Assembly: GCA_003150755.1 (NCBI GenBank)
Contig: QAMT01000004.1
Location: forward strand, 124,001 to 188,000
Reading direction: 5' to 3'
From: Phascolarctobacterium sp.
GTDB taxonomy: Bacteria > Bacillota > Negativicutes > Acidaminococcales > Acidaminococcaceae
Length of the DNA: 64,000 nt
Of this stretch, positions 16,890 to 26,546 are shown piece by piece. The notes under the pieces are model-generated. The model had not been told where the DNA came from, did no database searches, and saw only the letters and a list, made by a program, of their open reading frames with translations. Positions within the stretch are counted from its first letter, which is position 1, and every line of letters begins with the position of its first letter. The position numbers were made by a program, and so were the translations under genes.

Positions 16890-18827
16890 ATGGATTTAAA
16901 GCACGAAGTTATGGACGAAATCGAAAAAGCCCAGCTATCGGCTGAAGAAATTCTGAGAAAATATGATAAAGAATCCGATAAAAGGGAACTGACAGGTTTT
17001 TGGAATACCGTTATCAATGCAATCTGTATTGTTTTCTGTATTTTCCAGGTTTATACAGCGGCCTTCGGTATTCTGGACGCTCAGCTGCAAAGGGCTGTGC
17101 ATCTGGCTTTTGGCTTTGCGCTGGTATTTTTGCTTTATCCTATGCGCCAGTCCTGGTCGCGTAAAGAGATGAATCTGATTGACGTTGGTTTTGCCATTGT
17201 GGGCGTAGCCGTGTCAATGTACATTGTAGTCTTCTACCACGATTTGGTACTGCGTGCCGGTATGAACAACGAAACGGACTATATCATAGCCCTTATCGGT
17301 ACGCTTTTAGTAATTGAAGGCGCACGCCGCGTTGTAGGCTGGCCGATGATTACCATTGCCATCCTGTTCATTCTGTACGGCCTGTTCGGGCGTATGCTTC
17401 CGGGCATTATCGCTCACCGCGGACTGGGCCTGCACGAACTTGTAAACTATCTGTATTACACCACCGAGGGTATTTTCGGTACTCCGATGGGCGTATCTTC
17501 AACTTTTATTTATCTGTTTATTTTGTTCGGCGCTTATCTGGAAACCACCGGCCTTGGCAAATTCTTTATTGATATTTCCAACGCGATTGCCGGTTGGGCA
17601 TCCGGCGGCCCGGCAAAGGTAGCCGTTATCTCCAGTGCTTTGGAAGGCACGGTATCCGGCAGCTCTGTTGCTAACGTAGTAGGCAGCGGCTCGTTCACCA
17701 TTCCGATGATGAAAAAACTGGGCTACGGCAAAGATTTTGCAGGCGCAGTTGAAGCGGCGGCTTCTACCGGCGGCCAGCTGATGCCTCCTGTAATGGGCGC
17801 GGCAGCCTTTTTGATGGCAGAATTTGTAGGCGTTCCTTATATGGAAGTTGTTAAAGCGGGCGTTATCCCGGCTATCCTGTACTTTACCGGCATTTGGCTG
17901 GGCGTACATTTTGAAGCCAAAAAGCTTGGCCTGAAAGGCATGAGCCGCGACGAAATGCCGAGTTACAGCTCCATCTTTCTTGAAAGAGGTCATTTGATAA
18001 TTCCTCTTATTGCTATTATTTACTTCCTTACCAGCGGTTATACCCCGATGCGTGCGGCTCTGGTCGGCATTGTTATGGCGATTGCCAGCTCCTGCCTGCG
18101 CAAATCTACCCGCATTACCTTTAAGGATTTTGTAAACGGCATGATTAACGGTTCCAAAGGCATCCTCGGCGTATTGATTGCCTGCGCTACCGCGGGTATT
18201 ATCATCGGCGTTGTTACCAAAACCGGTGTTGGCCTTAAAATGGCAACTGCACTGCTCGACCTGGCAGGCGGGCATCTGATGCCGGCAATGGTATTTACCA
18301 TGCTGACTTCCCTTATCCTTGGCATGGGCGTACCGACAACCGCTAACTATGTAATTACCTCTACCATTGCTGCACCGGCCCTTATCCAGATGGATGTGCC
18401 TGTGCTTGCAGCGCATATGTTCGTATTCTATTTCGGCATTGTAGCCGATATTACACCTCCGGTTGCGCTGGCAGCTTATGCCGGTTCCGGTATTTCCGGC
18501 GGCGACCCGCTGCGTACCGGCATCAACGCTTCCAAACTGGCGATTGCGGCTTTCATCATTCCGTACATTTTTGTACTTTCGCCTGAAATCCTGATGATTA
18601 ACGCAACACCGTTCGGCGTAATCTTCTCCTGCTGCACGGCTATCCTCGGTATGGTTGGCGTAGCGGCAGCCATGGGCGGTTACTTTACCCGCCACCTGAA
18701 TATGCTGCAGCGCGTATTGTTCTTCGTCGGCGGCCTCGGCCTTATCGACCCGGGCCTGTACACTGACGTTGCAGGCGTTGTTTTAATGGTTATCGGCTAT
18801 CTGTGGAGCCGCAACAACAAAAAATAA
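16890..18827 (+). CDS. TRAP transporter permease, fused 4TM/12TM subunits
   Basis: About 645 residues. A short cytosolic N-terminus is followed by about 16 membrane segments: a DctQ-like part (residues about 35-160) fused to a DctM-like part (EGTVSGSSVANVVGSGSFTIPMM, GGQLMPPVMGAAAFLMAEF, LGMGVPTTANYVITSTIAAPAL). The fusion is typical of TAXI-TRAP systems, which use an ion gradient for uptake. ATG at 16890 follows GCGAGGTGG. Last gene of the operon. Confidence 0.95.
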   Translation: MDLKHEVMDEIEKAQLSAEEILRKYDKESDKRELTGFWNTVINAICIVFCIFQVYTAAFGILDAQLQRAVHLAFGFALVFLLYPMRQSWSRKEMNLIDVGFAIVGVAVSMYIVVFYHDLVLRAGMNNETDYIIALIGTLLVIEGARRVVGWPMITIAILFILYGLFGRMLPGIIAHRGLGLHELVNYLYYTTEGIFGTPMGVSSTFIYLFILFGAYLETTGLGKFFIDISNAIAGWASGGPAKVAVISSALEGTVSGSSVANVVGSGSFTIPMMKKLGYGKDFAGAVEAAASTGGQLMPPVMGAAAFLMAEFVGVPYMEVVKAGVIPAILYFTGIWLGVHFEAKKLGLKGMSRDEMPSYSSIFLERGHLIIPLIAIIYFLTSGYTPMRAALVGIVMAIASSCLRKSTRITFKDFVNGMINGSKGILGVLIACATAGIIIGVVTKTGVGLKMATALLDLAGGHLMPAMVFTMLTSLILGMGVPTTANYVITSTIAAPALIQMDVPVLAAHMFVFYFGIVADITPPVALAAYAGSGISGGDPLRTGINASKLAIAAFIIPYIFVLSPEILMINATPFGVIFSCCTAILGMVGVAAAMGGYFTRHLNMLQRVLFFVGGLGLIDPGLYTDVAGVVLMVIGYLWSRNNKK

Positions 18828-18848
18828 CTATATAACTTTTTAAAACTT

Positions 18849-18878
18849 AAGCCCGTCATTATTATGGCGGGCTTTTGT
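18849..18878 (+). terminator. Rho-independent terminator of the TRAP operon
   Basis: AAGCCCGTC (18849-18857) pairs with GGCGGGCTT (18866-18874), followed by TTG and an AT-rich tract. Confidence 0.75.
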
Positions 18879-18907
18879 AAAATATTTTAACCGTTTGTTA
18901 AAAGCAC

Positions 18908-18947
18908 TTGAATATCGCGTATAAATGTGATATAGTATACACTATAT
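18908..18947 (+). promoter_or_regulatory. ppsA promoter with overlapping palindromic operator
   Basis: TTGAAT (18908-18913), 17-base spacer, TATAGT (18931-18936) with an extended TGA before it. The dyad ATATAGT/ACTATAT (18930-18936 and 18941-18947) around ATAC covers the -10 box and start site, the place where a repressor would act. Confidence 0.65.
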
Positions 18948-18994
18948 TAAAGGTGTAACAACCTTTAGAGTATAACACAAAAGGAGTAACGGAC

Positions 18995-21373
18995 ATGAAT
19001 AAGGAAAAAGAATTTCTTCTCTGGTTCGAGCAAATGGAAAGAGGCGACGTTGCCATCGTTGGCGGCAAATCCTCATCTCTTGGTGAAATGACTTCTAAAA
19101 CTGATGTGCCTGTACCGTATGGTTTTGCAACTACTGCCTATGCTTATAGATACTTTATTGAAAAAAGCGGCCTGAAAGAAAAAATGCAGGCTATCCTGGC
19201 AGACCTTACCGACGTTGAAAACAGCGCTCAGCTCCGTGATGTAAGCGCACGCCTGCGCGATGCAATCATGGCAGAGGAAATGCCTGAAGATTTAAAAGCT
19301 GCCATTGCCGCCGCTTATGAAGAACTTGGCAAAAAAGTGGGCGAGGCTGAACCTTATGTTGCAGTACGCAGCAGCGCAACTGCCGAAGACCTGCCGGACG
19401 CCAGCTTTGCAGGACAGCAGGATACTTACCTTAACGTAAAAGGTGCAGAAAACATTATCGCCAAAGTAAAGGAATGCTATGCTTCCTGCTTTACCGACCG
19501 TGCCGTTTACTACCGTGAAAAACAAGGCTTTGACCATATCGAAGTAGCGCTCAGCGCTGTTATCCAGATGATGGTATTCTCCAAAGCTGCCGGCGTTATG
19601 TTTACCGTAAACGTTGCTACCGGCGACGACAGCAACATCCTTATCGAAGCTGCTTTCGGCCTTGGCGAATATGTTGTACAGGGCACCGTTACCCCGGATA
19701 ACTACACGGTATCCAAAGCCGAAAATAAAATTGTTGACCGCTGCGTAAACGAACAGGATGTTATGCTTGTCCGCAAAGAAGGCGGCGACTGCGAAGAACA
19801 GCCTGTACCGGAAGAAGAACGCAACGTACAGACCCTTACCGACGAGCAGATTTTAGAACTTGCCGGTTACGCTAAAAAAATTGAAGCACACTACGGCTGC
19901 TATATGGATATGGAATGGGGCATCGACGCACGCAATAACAAAATCTGGATTTTGCAAGCCCGCCCCGAAACCGTATGGAGCCGCCGCAATAAAGAGAAAA
20001 AACCGCAGGCCGAGGTTAAAGCAACCACTACCGACCGCAAAGTTATCGTTAAAGGCCTGCCTGCAAGCCCGGGCCTTGTATCCGGCCGCACGCACGTTAT
20101 TCTCGATCCGTCCCATATCGACGAGTTTAAAGAAGGCGAAATCCTTGTAACCGAAATGACCGCTCCTGACTGGGTACCGGCCATGAAGAAAGCCAAAGCT
20201 ATCGTTACCGACAGCGGCGGAATGACCTGCCATGCTTCCATTGTAAGCCGTGAGCTTGGCATTCCGTGTATCGTAGGCACCAAGAGCCGCGGCGAAGCTG
20301 CAACCACCACCGTGCCCAACGGCATTGATGTAACCGTTGACGCAACCCACGGCGTTGTATATGAAGGCATCCTTGAAGAAAAGAAACCGGAAGCACAGGC
20401 ACAGGCTGCTGCACCGGTTGCTGAATACTTCCCGCCGACCGGCACTAAGATTTACATGAACCTGGGTGACCCGGACCTGGCAGAAAAATATTCTGCACTG
20501 CCCTGCGACGGCATCGGCCTGATGCGCGAAGAATTTATCTGGACCACTTATATCCACGAGCATCCGCTGTATCTTATCAAAACCGGCCATCCGGAAAAAG
20601 TTGTTGACCAACTTGCCGAAGGCATCCGCCAGGTTTGCCAGGCAATGGCTCCGCGTCCGGTAACCCTGCGCTTCAGCGATTTTAAATCCAGCGAATACCG
20701 CGACCTTAAAGGCGGCGACGAATTTGAGCCGTATGAACCTTCCGCACTGCTTGGCTGGCGCGGCGCTTCCCGCTACTATGACCCGAAATACGTAGAAGCA
20801 TTTAAACTGGAATGCCGTGCAGTACGAAAAGTACGCGAAGAATTCGGCCTTAAAAACCTTAACGTAATGATTCCGTTCTGCCGCAATGTTGAAGAAGCCG
20901 AAAAAGTAACTGCTATTATGGCAGGCGAAGGCCTTGCGCGCAGCAAAGACTTTAAAGTATGGCTGATGGCTGAAATTCCTTCCAACATCATTCTGGCAGA
21001 CCAGTTCAACAAATTTGTTGACGGTTATTCCATCGGCTCCAACGACCTGACCATGCTGATTTTGGGCTGCGACCGCGACAACGACACCGTATCCCACATC
21101 TATGATGAACGCAATCTGGCAGTACGCCGTGCAATCCGCCACCTTATCGAAGTTGCGCATAAAGACGGCAAGACCGTATCTATCTGCGGCCAGGCGCCGA
21201 GCGTATATCCGGAGTTCTGCGAATTCCTCATCAAGAGCGGCATCGACAGCATGTCCGTAAACCCGGATACCGTTAAATTTACCAAAAAACTGGCAGCGCA
21301 GATTGAACAGCGCATCATGCTGGACGCACTTACCGGCAAAGGCCGCGCCGAAACCGAAGACCTGGCCTGGTAA
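18995..21373 (+). CDS. ppsA: Phosphoenolpyruvate synthase (pyruvate, water dikinase)
   Basis: 792 residues, the length of the E. coli enzyme. N-terminal ATP-grasp (GGKSSSLGEM, RSSATAEDLPDASFAGQQ), central phosphohistidine domain (DSGGMTCHASIVSRELGIPC) and C-terminal PEP-binding barrel ending with SICGQAPS. Converts pyruvate, ATP and water to PEP, AMP and phosphate, the gluconeogenic entry for cells growing on organic acids. It stands alone between terminators, with its own operator-covered promoter. Confidence 0.96.
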   Translation: MNKEKEFLLWFEQMERGDVAIVGGKSSSLGEMTSKTDVPVPYGFATTAYAYRYFIEKSGLKEKMQAILADLTDVENSAQLRDVSARLRDAIMAEEMPEDLKAAIAAAYEELGKKVGEAEPYVAVRSSATAEDLPDASFAGQQDTYLNVKGAENIIAKVKECYASCFTDRAVYYREKQGFDHIEVALSAVIQMMVFSKAAGVMFTVNVATGDDSNILIEAAFGLGEYVVQGTVTPDNYTVSKAENKIVDRCVNEQDVMLVRKEGGDCEEQPVPEEERNVQTLTDEQILELAGYAKKIEAHYGCYMDMEWGIDARNNKIWILQARPETVWSRRNKEKKPQAEVKATTTDRKVIVKGLPASPGLVSGRTHVILDPSHIDEFKEGEILVTEMTAPDWVPAMKKAKAIVTDSGGMTCHASIVSRELGIPCIVGTKSRGEAATTTVPNGIDVTVDATHGVVYEGILEEKKPEAQAQAAAPVAEYFPPTGTKIYMNLGDPDLAEKYSALPCDGIGLMREEFIWTTYIHEHPLYLIKTGHPEKVVDQLAEGIRQVCQAMAPRPVTLRFSDFKSSEYRDLKGGDEFEPYEPSALLGWRGASRYYDPKYVEAFKLECRAVRKVREEFGLKNLNVMIPFCRNVEEAEKVTAIMAGEGLARSKDFKVWLMAEIPSNIILADQFNKFVDGYSIGSNDLTMLILGCDRDNDTVSHIYDERNLAVRRAIRHLIEVAHKDGKTVSICGQAPSVYPEFCEFLIKSGIDSMSVNPDTVKFTKKLAAQIEQRIMLDALTGKGRAETEDLAW

Positions 21374-21420
21374 TTGGCTGCTAAGCATAAGTGAATAAAG
21401 TTTGATAAACACTAACAATA

Positions 21421-21453
21421 AACCCGGAATTGCTTTGGCAGTTCCGGGTTTTG
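21421..21453 (+). terminator. Rho-independent terminator of ppsA
   Basis: AACCCGGAA (21421-21429) and TTCCGGGTT (21442-21450) pair perfectly and are followed by TTTGG. Confidence 0.8.
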
Positions 21454-21505
21454 GTATAAAGAATTGGTTACACAATGGCAGTTTTTGTATTTTACATAAC
21501 TTCTT

Positions 21506-21546
21506 AAAAGTATTGCACAATTTTTTGCGCAATACTTTTTGTTTTT
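21506..21546 (+). terminator. Second hairpin after ppsA
   Basis: AAAAGTATTGC (21506-21516) and GCAATACTTTT (21529-21539) pair perfectly, 12-base loop, followed by a T-rich tract. Possibly a back-up terminator or, read leftward, neutral. Confidence 0.55.
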
Positions 21547-21621
21547 GCAGGTATTTTGGTTAGTTTAGGCGAATTATACTAATTTATAGGGTTATTGAAA
21601 TTTTTTATGGGAGATGATGTT

Positions 21622-21954
21622 ATGCCATATTTGTTTTTTACTTTGGTAATCAGTATTGTGGTTGCCGTTTTTGCTGTGCAAAACGCTGCTGATGTTACCG
21701 TAGGCTTTTTGATGTGGACGTATCAGACAAGCCTGGTAGTGGTTATTTTGGGGGCAGCGCTTTTGGGTGCAACGGCAATGGGCTTTTTTACGCTGATGCT
21801 GAAAGCAAAGCATTATTTGTATGACAAAAGCCTTAAATTTGAGATTGACCAGCTGAAAAAAGAAAATGCCAAATTAAAAGAAGAAAAACAGATGCTGATG
21901 CACAATCAGCGCAATGATGCTTTAAATAATCCAACGGAAGAAACTAAAGCTTAA
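21622..21954 (+). CDS. LapA domain membrane protein (DUF1049)
   Basis: About 110 residues. Two membrane segments (LFFTLVISIVVAVFAVQNA and SLVVVILGAALLGATAMGFF) separated by the DVTVGFLMW motif typical of LapA/DUF1049, then a lysine/glutamate-rich coiled-coil tail. In E. coli the LapA/LapB pair acts in LPS assembly; here no LapB is adjacent. ATG at 21622 follows GGGAGA. It overlaps recJ by one base (TTAATG). Confidence 0.85.
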   Translation: MPYLFFTLVISIVVAVFAVQNAADVTVGFLMWTYQTSLVVVILGAALLGATAMGFFTLMLKAKHYLYDKSLKFEIDQLKKENAKLKEEKQMLMHNQRNDALNNPTEETKA

Positions 21955-24281
21955 TGAAAAAACATAAGATTTGGCAGTTTAACGAATTTAATAAAGAAAA
22001 AGCCGGGCAGCTTGGGGTAGAGACCGGTGTTTCCCCTTTAGTAGCGGGCATTTTGCTGAACCGCGGCATTACGGACGCTGCCGCGGCGCGCGAATTTTTG
22101 TACGGCAGTGATGAGCCTTTTCACGACCCGTTTTTAATGAAGGATATGGAAAAATCGGTGCAGCGTATCTGGCAGGCTATCGACGGCAAAGAGCGCATTA
22201 CCGTTTACGGAGATTACGATGTGGACGGCATCAGCGCCAGCTCGCTTTTATATTTGTTTTTAAAGGATTGCGGGGCGGATGTCAACACCTATATACCGGA
22301 GCGCAAAAGCGAGGGTTATGGGCTTAATATTGAAGCGCTGAACAGCCTGCACACTGCGGGCACGACGCTTATAGTTACGGTAGACTGCGGCATCAGCGCA
22401 GTGAAGGAGATTGCCGGTGCGCCGCCGGGGCTTGATATCGTAGTTACTGACCACCATACGCCGCCGGAGGTTCTGCCCAAGGCTTATGCGCTGGTGAACC
22501 CGCATCAGAAGGACTGCAATTATCCGTTTGAGCATTTAAGCGGTGTCGGTGTGGCCTTTAAGCTGTGCCAGGCGCTTTATAAATACCGCCATGCGGATGA
22601 GCCTTTGTGGGACAAAAATACGGAGTTTGTCGCTTTGGGCACGGTGGCGGATATTGTGCCGCTATGGGGCGAAAACCGCGCGCTGGTAAAAATGGGCTTA
22701 AAGAAGATGGAAACGACGCAGAACATCGGCCTGAAGGCCTTGATGGAAAAAAGCCGCTGCCCGGAAAAGGACATAACTTCTGAAAACATTGGCTTTATTC
22801 TGGCACCGCGGCTGAACGCAGTCGGACGTTTGGAGCATGCACAGCTGGCGGTGGAGCTTTTAACTGCGCAGGACAAAGCGCGCGCAGCTGAAATTGCCGA
22901 AGCGCTGAACGAAGAAAATGCGCTGCGCCAGAAAATAAGCCGCGATATATTTTTGGAAGCGGAAGCCATGCTGGCTAAGCAGGAGCATATCAGCACGGCG
23001 ATTGTGCTGGCTAAAGAAGGCTGGCACGCTGGCGTTATCGGCATTGTGGCTTCGCGCCTGGTGGATAAATACCATTTGCCTGCGATACTTATCAGCATCG
23101 ACGGCGATGTCGCTAAGGGCAGCTGCCGCAGCATTCCGCGCCTTGATTTGTATAAAGCCATTGATGCCAACCGCGAACTTTTAGTGCAGTTCGGCGGGCA
23201 TCATCAGGCGGCGGGGCTGACGATAAAAACAGCCAACATAGCAGAGTTTAAACGCCGCTTTACGCAGACAGTTGCAGACACCTTAAAGCCGGAGGATTAT
23301 CTGCCGGTGCTGAACGTGGATATGCTGGTTGATAAAAACTATGTTTTGGATATACCGCTTTTAAACGAGCTGAAGCTGCTTGAGCCTTACGGCAGCAGCA
23401 ATCCGGCGCCGCTGTTTGCTTTTAAGGGCGCAGCAGTGCGTTATGCCAAAATTTTCGGTGCGGAAAACACGCACCTGCGTTTCAGCGCTCTTTACGGCGG
23501 GCAGGCTTACCAGTGCCTGATGTGGGGCGGTGCGGAAAATTATCCCTGCATGTATAACGGCGCGGAAGCCGACCTGGTGTTTATGCCAAAAATTAACGTA
23601 TGGCAGGACCGCGAAAGCGTAAATTTGCAGGTGGTTGATTTTGCGCAGAAGCTGACGGTGTATGATTACCGCCGCGAAGCTCTTGACAAGGCGGCCTTTT
23701 TAAAAGGCCTTATGCAGACGGAAAACGATATTTTGGTGTATGTTAATAATAAACAGGCCTTTTTGGAAGCTGCTTTGTGCAGCGAAAACGCCGTGCGCGA
23801 ATACGGCAGCACGGATAAGGCCGCAGCAATAGTATTTTATGACCTGCCGGAAACGGATGTTGCCGAAGCTGCCGCCGCTTTACTTGCGGATGGTATTGGT
23901 TGCACGCTGTTTCTGTTGTATAATAATAATGATTACGATAATGCGGTGGAGGCTTTGTTTAAACGCTTTCCCAACAGGCTGCATCTGGCGGAAGCCTATA
24001 AAAAAATGGCAGCCCGCCTGAAAACGCAGGTTGTGGAGGACGAAGCAGAGCTGATGGCCGCCTGCGGTATGCAGGAGGTTTACCTGACCGTGTTTGAAGA
24101 ACTTGATTTTATCAGCCGCAGCGGGGGTAAAGTAAGTATGCTGCCGGCTGTAAAGAAAAATAATCTGGAAAATTCTCCTGCTTTTAAACAGGCCGAAGAA
24201 ACCGGCCGGAGGATTTACAGGCAGTACCGCGCCAATATGCTTGTTACGCCGCAGCAGATTGCCGGCGGGCGCGGAATTTGA
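21954..24281 (+). CDS. recJ: Single-stranded-DNA exonuclease RecJ
   Basis: 775 residues, longer than E. coli RecJ (577), as is usual in Firmicutes. DHH motifs VYGDYDVDGISASSLL, VTVDCGIS and VTDHHTPP, then DHHA1 (GVIGIVASRL, GGHHQAAG) and an OB-fold plus C-terminal extension. Degrades 5'-ended single strands in recombination and mismatch repair with manganese. Start codon overlaps the lapA stop. Followed by relA/spoT in the same direction. Confidence 0.96.
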   Translation: MKKHKIWQFNEFNKEKAGQLGVETGVSPLVAGILLNRGITDAAAAREFLYGSDEPFHDPFLMKDMEKSVQRIWQAIDGKERITVYGDYDVDGISASSLLYLFLKDCGADVNTYIPERKSEGYGLNIEALNSLHTAGTTLIVTVDCGISAVKEIAGAPPGLDIVVTDHHTPPEVLPKAYALVNPHQKDCNYPFEHLSGVGVAFKLCQALYKYRHADEPLWDKNTEFVALGTVADIVPLWGENRALVKMGLKKMETTQNIGLKALMEKSRCPEKDITSENIGFILAPRLNAVGRLEHAQLAVELLTAQDKARAAEIAEALNEENALRQKISRDIFLEAEAMLAKQEHISTAIVLAKEGWHAGVIGIVASRLVDKYHLPAILISIDGDVAKGSCRSIPRLDLYKAIDANRELLVQFGGHHQAAGLTIKTANIAEFKRRFTQTVADTLKPEDYLPVLNVDMLVDKNYVLDIPLLNELKLLEPYGSSNPAPLFAFKGAAVRYAKIFGAENTHLRFSALYGGQAYQCLMWGGAENYPCMYNGAEADLVFMPKINVWQDRESVNLQVVDFAQKLTVYDYRREALDKAAFLKGLMQTENDILVYVNNKQAFLEAALCSENAVREYGSTDKAAAIVFYDLPETDVAEAAAALLADGIGCTLFLLYNNNDYDNAVEALFKRFPNRLHLAEAYKKMAARLKTQVVEDEAELMAACGMQEVYLTVFEELDFISRSGGKVSMLPAVKKNNLENSPAFKQAEETGRRIYRQYRANMLVTPQQIAGGRGI

Positions 24282-24301
24282 TTGGGTAAGGATGTGGTTT
24301 T

Positions 24302-26533
24302 ATGCCGGAGATTCATGAAGTTACGGTAGACGGCTTCTTTGAAATGATAAAAAAATATCTGGATGAAAAGCAGGTGGCCTTCGTCCATAAGGCGTATGAC
24401 GTTGCAGCCAAAGCGCACGCCAATCAGCGCCGTAAATCCGGTGAGCCGTATATAATCCATCCGCTGGGCGTGGCGACGATACTGGCGGATTTGCACATGG
24501 ATGAAACTACTTTGGCAGCCGCCTTTTTGCACGATGTTGTTGAAGATACCGACGTTACCTTGCAGCAGCTTACGGAAATGTTCGGCGTTAAGGTGGCTGA
24601 CCTTGTTGACGGTGTTACCAAATTGGGTAAAATCGAATACATCAGCAAGGAAGACCAGCAGATTGAAAATTACCGCAAAATGTTTTTGGCTATGGCCAAG
24701 GACATCCGCGTTATTATGATTAAGCTGGCCGACCGCCTGCACAACATGCGCACCATGAAATACATGCCGGTGCACAAACAGCATTCCATCTCGCGCGAAA
24801 CGATGGAGGTTTATGCGCCGCTGGCTCACCGCCTTGGTATTTATACCATTAAATGGGAGCTGGAGGATTTGGCCTTCCGTTATATGGAGCCGGAGATTTA
24901 CTATAACCTGGTAGAGCAGGTTAAGGTAAAACGCCGCGAGAGGGAAGCCATGATTCACGAGGCAATGGCGGAAATCAAGCAGCATCTGGACGAGCAGCAC
25001 ATTGAATGCGAAATTCAGGGCCGCCCGAAGAATTTTTACAGCATTTACAAAAAAATGCAGCGTGACCATAAAGAATTAAGCGAAATTTACGACCTTCTGG
25101 CAATCCGTGTGCTGGTAAACAGCGTTGCGGACTGCTACGGCACATTGGGCGTTGTACACAGCCTGTGGCGTCCTATACCGGGCCGCGTAAAGGATTATAT
25201 CGCCGTGCCGAAATCCAATATGTACCAGTCGCTGCATACTACTGTTGTTTACCACAACGGCCAGCCTCTGGAAATTCAGATACGTACATTTGAAATGCAC
25301 CGCATTTCCGAATACGGTATCGCTGCACACTGGCGCTATAAAGAAAGCGGCGGCAAGAGCAATATGCCGTCCGGCGGCGATAAGGACTTTGAAGCTAAGC
25401 TCTCCTGGCTGCGCCAGCTTTTGGAATGGCACAAGGATATGAGCGATTCGCGCGATTTTGTGAACACCGTTAAAATGGACGTGTTCAGCGACGAAGTGTT
25501 TGTATTTACCCCGCGCGGCGACGTTATTGACCTGCCGGTTGGCTCTGTGCCGATTGACTTTGCGTACCGTATTCATACGGATGTCGGCAACCGCTGCGTA
25601 GGTGCTAAGGTTAACGGGCGTATTGTGCCGCTTGATTACAAGCTGAGCAACGGCGATATCGTCGAGGTTATTACGTCCAAACAGGCCACGGGCCCGAGCC
25701 GCGACTGGATGAATATTGTCGGTTCTTCTGACACGCGCAACAAAATCCGTTCGTGGTTTAAAAAAGAGCGCCGCGAAGAAAACATCGTCAAAGGCCGCGA
25801 AATGCTTGAAAAAGAAACCAAGCGCCTTGGCTATGATATTAAGGTGCTGCTTAAAGCGGACAAGGTTAAGGCTGTTGCCACGGCAGTACGCCTGGATAGT
25901 GAAGATTCGCTGTACGCCAGCATCGGCTACGGCGGCATAACGCTTAACAATGTTATGAGCAGGCTGGTTGAGCTGTACAAAAAAGAACAGAAGCTCAATA
26001 CCAACAAAGACCTGTCGCAGCTCTTGGCAGAACTTAAACCGCGCCGCAGCAAGGCTAAAAACAGCCACGGCATCCTTGTAAAAGGCGAGGAAGGCATTAT
26101 GGTTAAGCTGGCGCGCTGCTGCAACCCGATTCCGGGCGACCCGGTTATCGGCTATATTACGCGCGGCAGCGGCATATCCGTTCACCGCAGGGATTGCCCC
26201 AATGTTTTGAGCAACAACCCGGCGGAGCAGAGCCGTTTGATTGATGTATCGTGGGATATTGCAACGGACTCTGTTTATAAAGTCAATATTCTTATCACTG
26301 CTGATAACCGTCCCGGCATGATGGCCGATATTATGCAGGTTACCAGCGAAGCCAAGCTGAATATCAATGCACTGAACTGCCGCACCGATAAAAATAAATT
26401 GGCTACTATTACAATGGGGCTGGATATCAGCAACCTGGAACAGCTTGATAATATTATGAATAAAATTAAACGCATGAAGGGCGTTTACAGCGTGGAACGC
26501 CTGGTTGCTTCAACCGTACACAGCCACGCCTGA
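24302..26533 (+). CDS. Bifunctional (p)ppGpp synthetase/hydrolase (RSH)
   Basis: 743 residues with the full Rel architecture. HD hydrolase (PYIIHPLGVATIL, AFLHDVVEDTDVT), synthetase (FYSIYKKMQRDHKEL, SNMYQSLHTTV), TGS (VFVFTPRGDVIDLPVGSVPIDFAY read as separate blocks), conserved-cysteine region (ARCCNPIPGDPVIGYITRG) and C-terminal ACT (ADNRPGMMADIM). Both catalytic domains look intact, so it should make and degrade the stringent-response alarmone. Confidence 0.95.
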   Translation: MPEIHEVTVDGFFEMIKKYLDEKQVAFVHKAYDVAAKAHANQRRKSGEPYIIHPLGVATILADLHMDETTLAAAFLHDVVEDTDVTLQQLTEMFGVKVADLVDGVTKLGKIEYISKEDQQIENYRKMFLAMAKDIRVIMIKLADRLHNMRTMKYMPVHKQHSISRETMEVYAPLAHRLGIYTIKWELEDLAFRYMEPEIYYNLVEQVKVKRREREAMIHEAMAEIKQHLDEQHIECEIQGRPKNFYSIYKKMQRDHKELSEIYDLLAIRVLVNSVADCYGTLGVVHSLWRPIPGRVKDYIAVPKSNMYQSLHTTVVYHNGQPLEIQIRTFEMHRISEYGIAAHWRYKESGGKSNMPSGGDKDFEAKLSWLRQLLEWHKDMSDSRDFVNTVKMDVFSDEVFVFTPRGDVIDLPVGSVPIDFAYRIHTDVGNRCVGAKVNGRIVPLDYKLSNGDIVEVITSKQATGPSRDWMNIVGSSDTRNKIRSWFKKERREENIVKGREMLEKETKRLGYDIKVLLKADKVKAVATAVRLDSEDSLYASIGYGGITLNNVMSRLVELYKKEQKLNTNKDLSQLLAELKPRRSKAKNSHGILVKGEEGIMVKLARCCNPIPGDPVIGYITRGSGISVHRRDCPNVLSNNPAEQSRLIDVSWDIATDSVYKVNILITADNRPGMMADIMQVTSEAKLNINALNCRTDKNKLATITMGLDISNLEQLDNIMNKIKRMKGVYSVERLVASTVHSHA

Positions 26534-26546
26534 CAGGAGGAACTAA

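Noticed and set aside
17499..18695. 398-codon leftward ORF opposite the TRAP permease
   Set aside because: Shadow of the permease gene with low-complexity, implausible composition.
19853..21532. 559-codon leftward ORF opposite ppsA
   Set aside because: Complement of a strongly conserved gene; the long open frame follows from codon bias of ppsA.
24215..26185. Long leftward ORFs opposite the RSH gene
   Set aside because: Complement shadows of a conserved gene; no ribosome sites or motifs.
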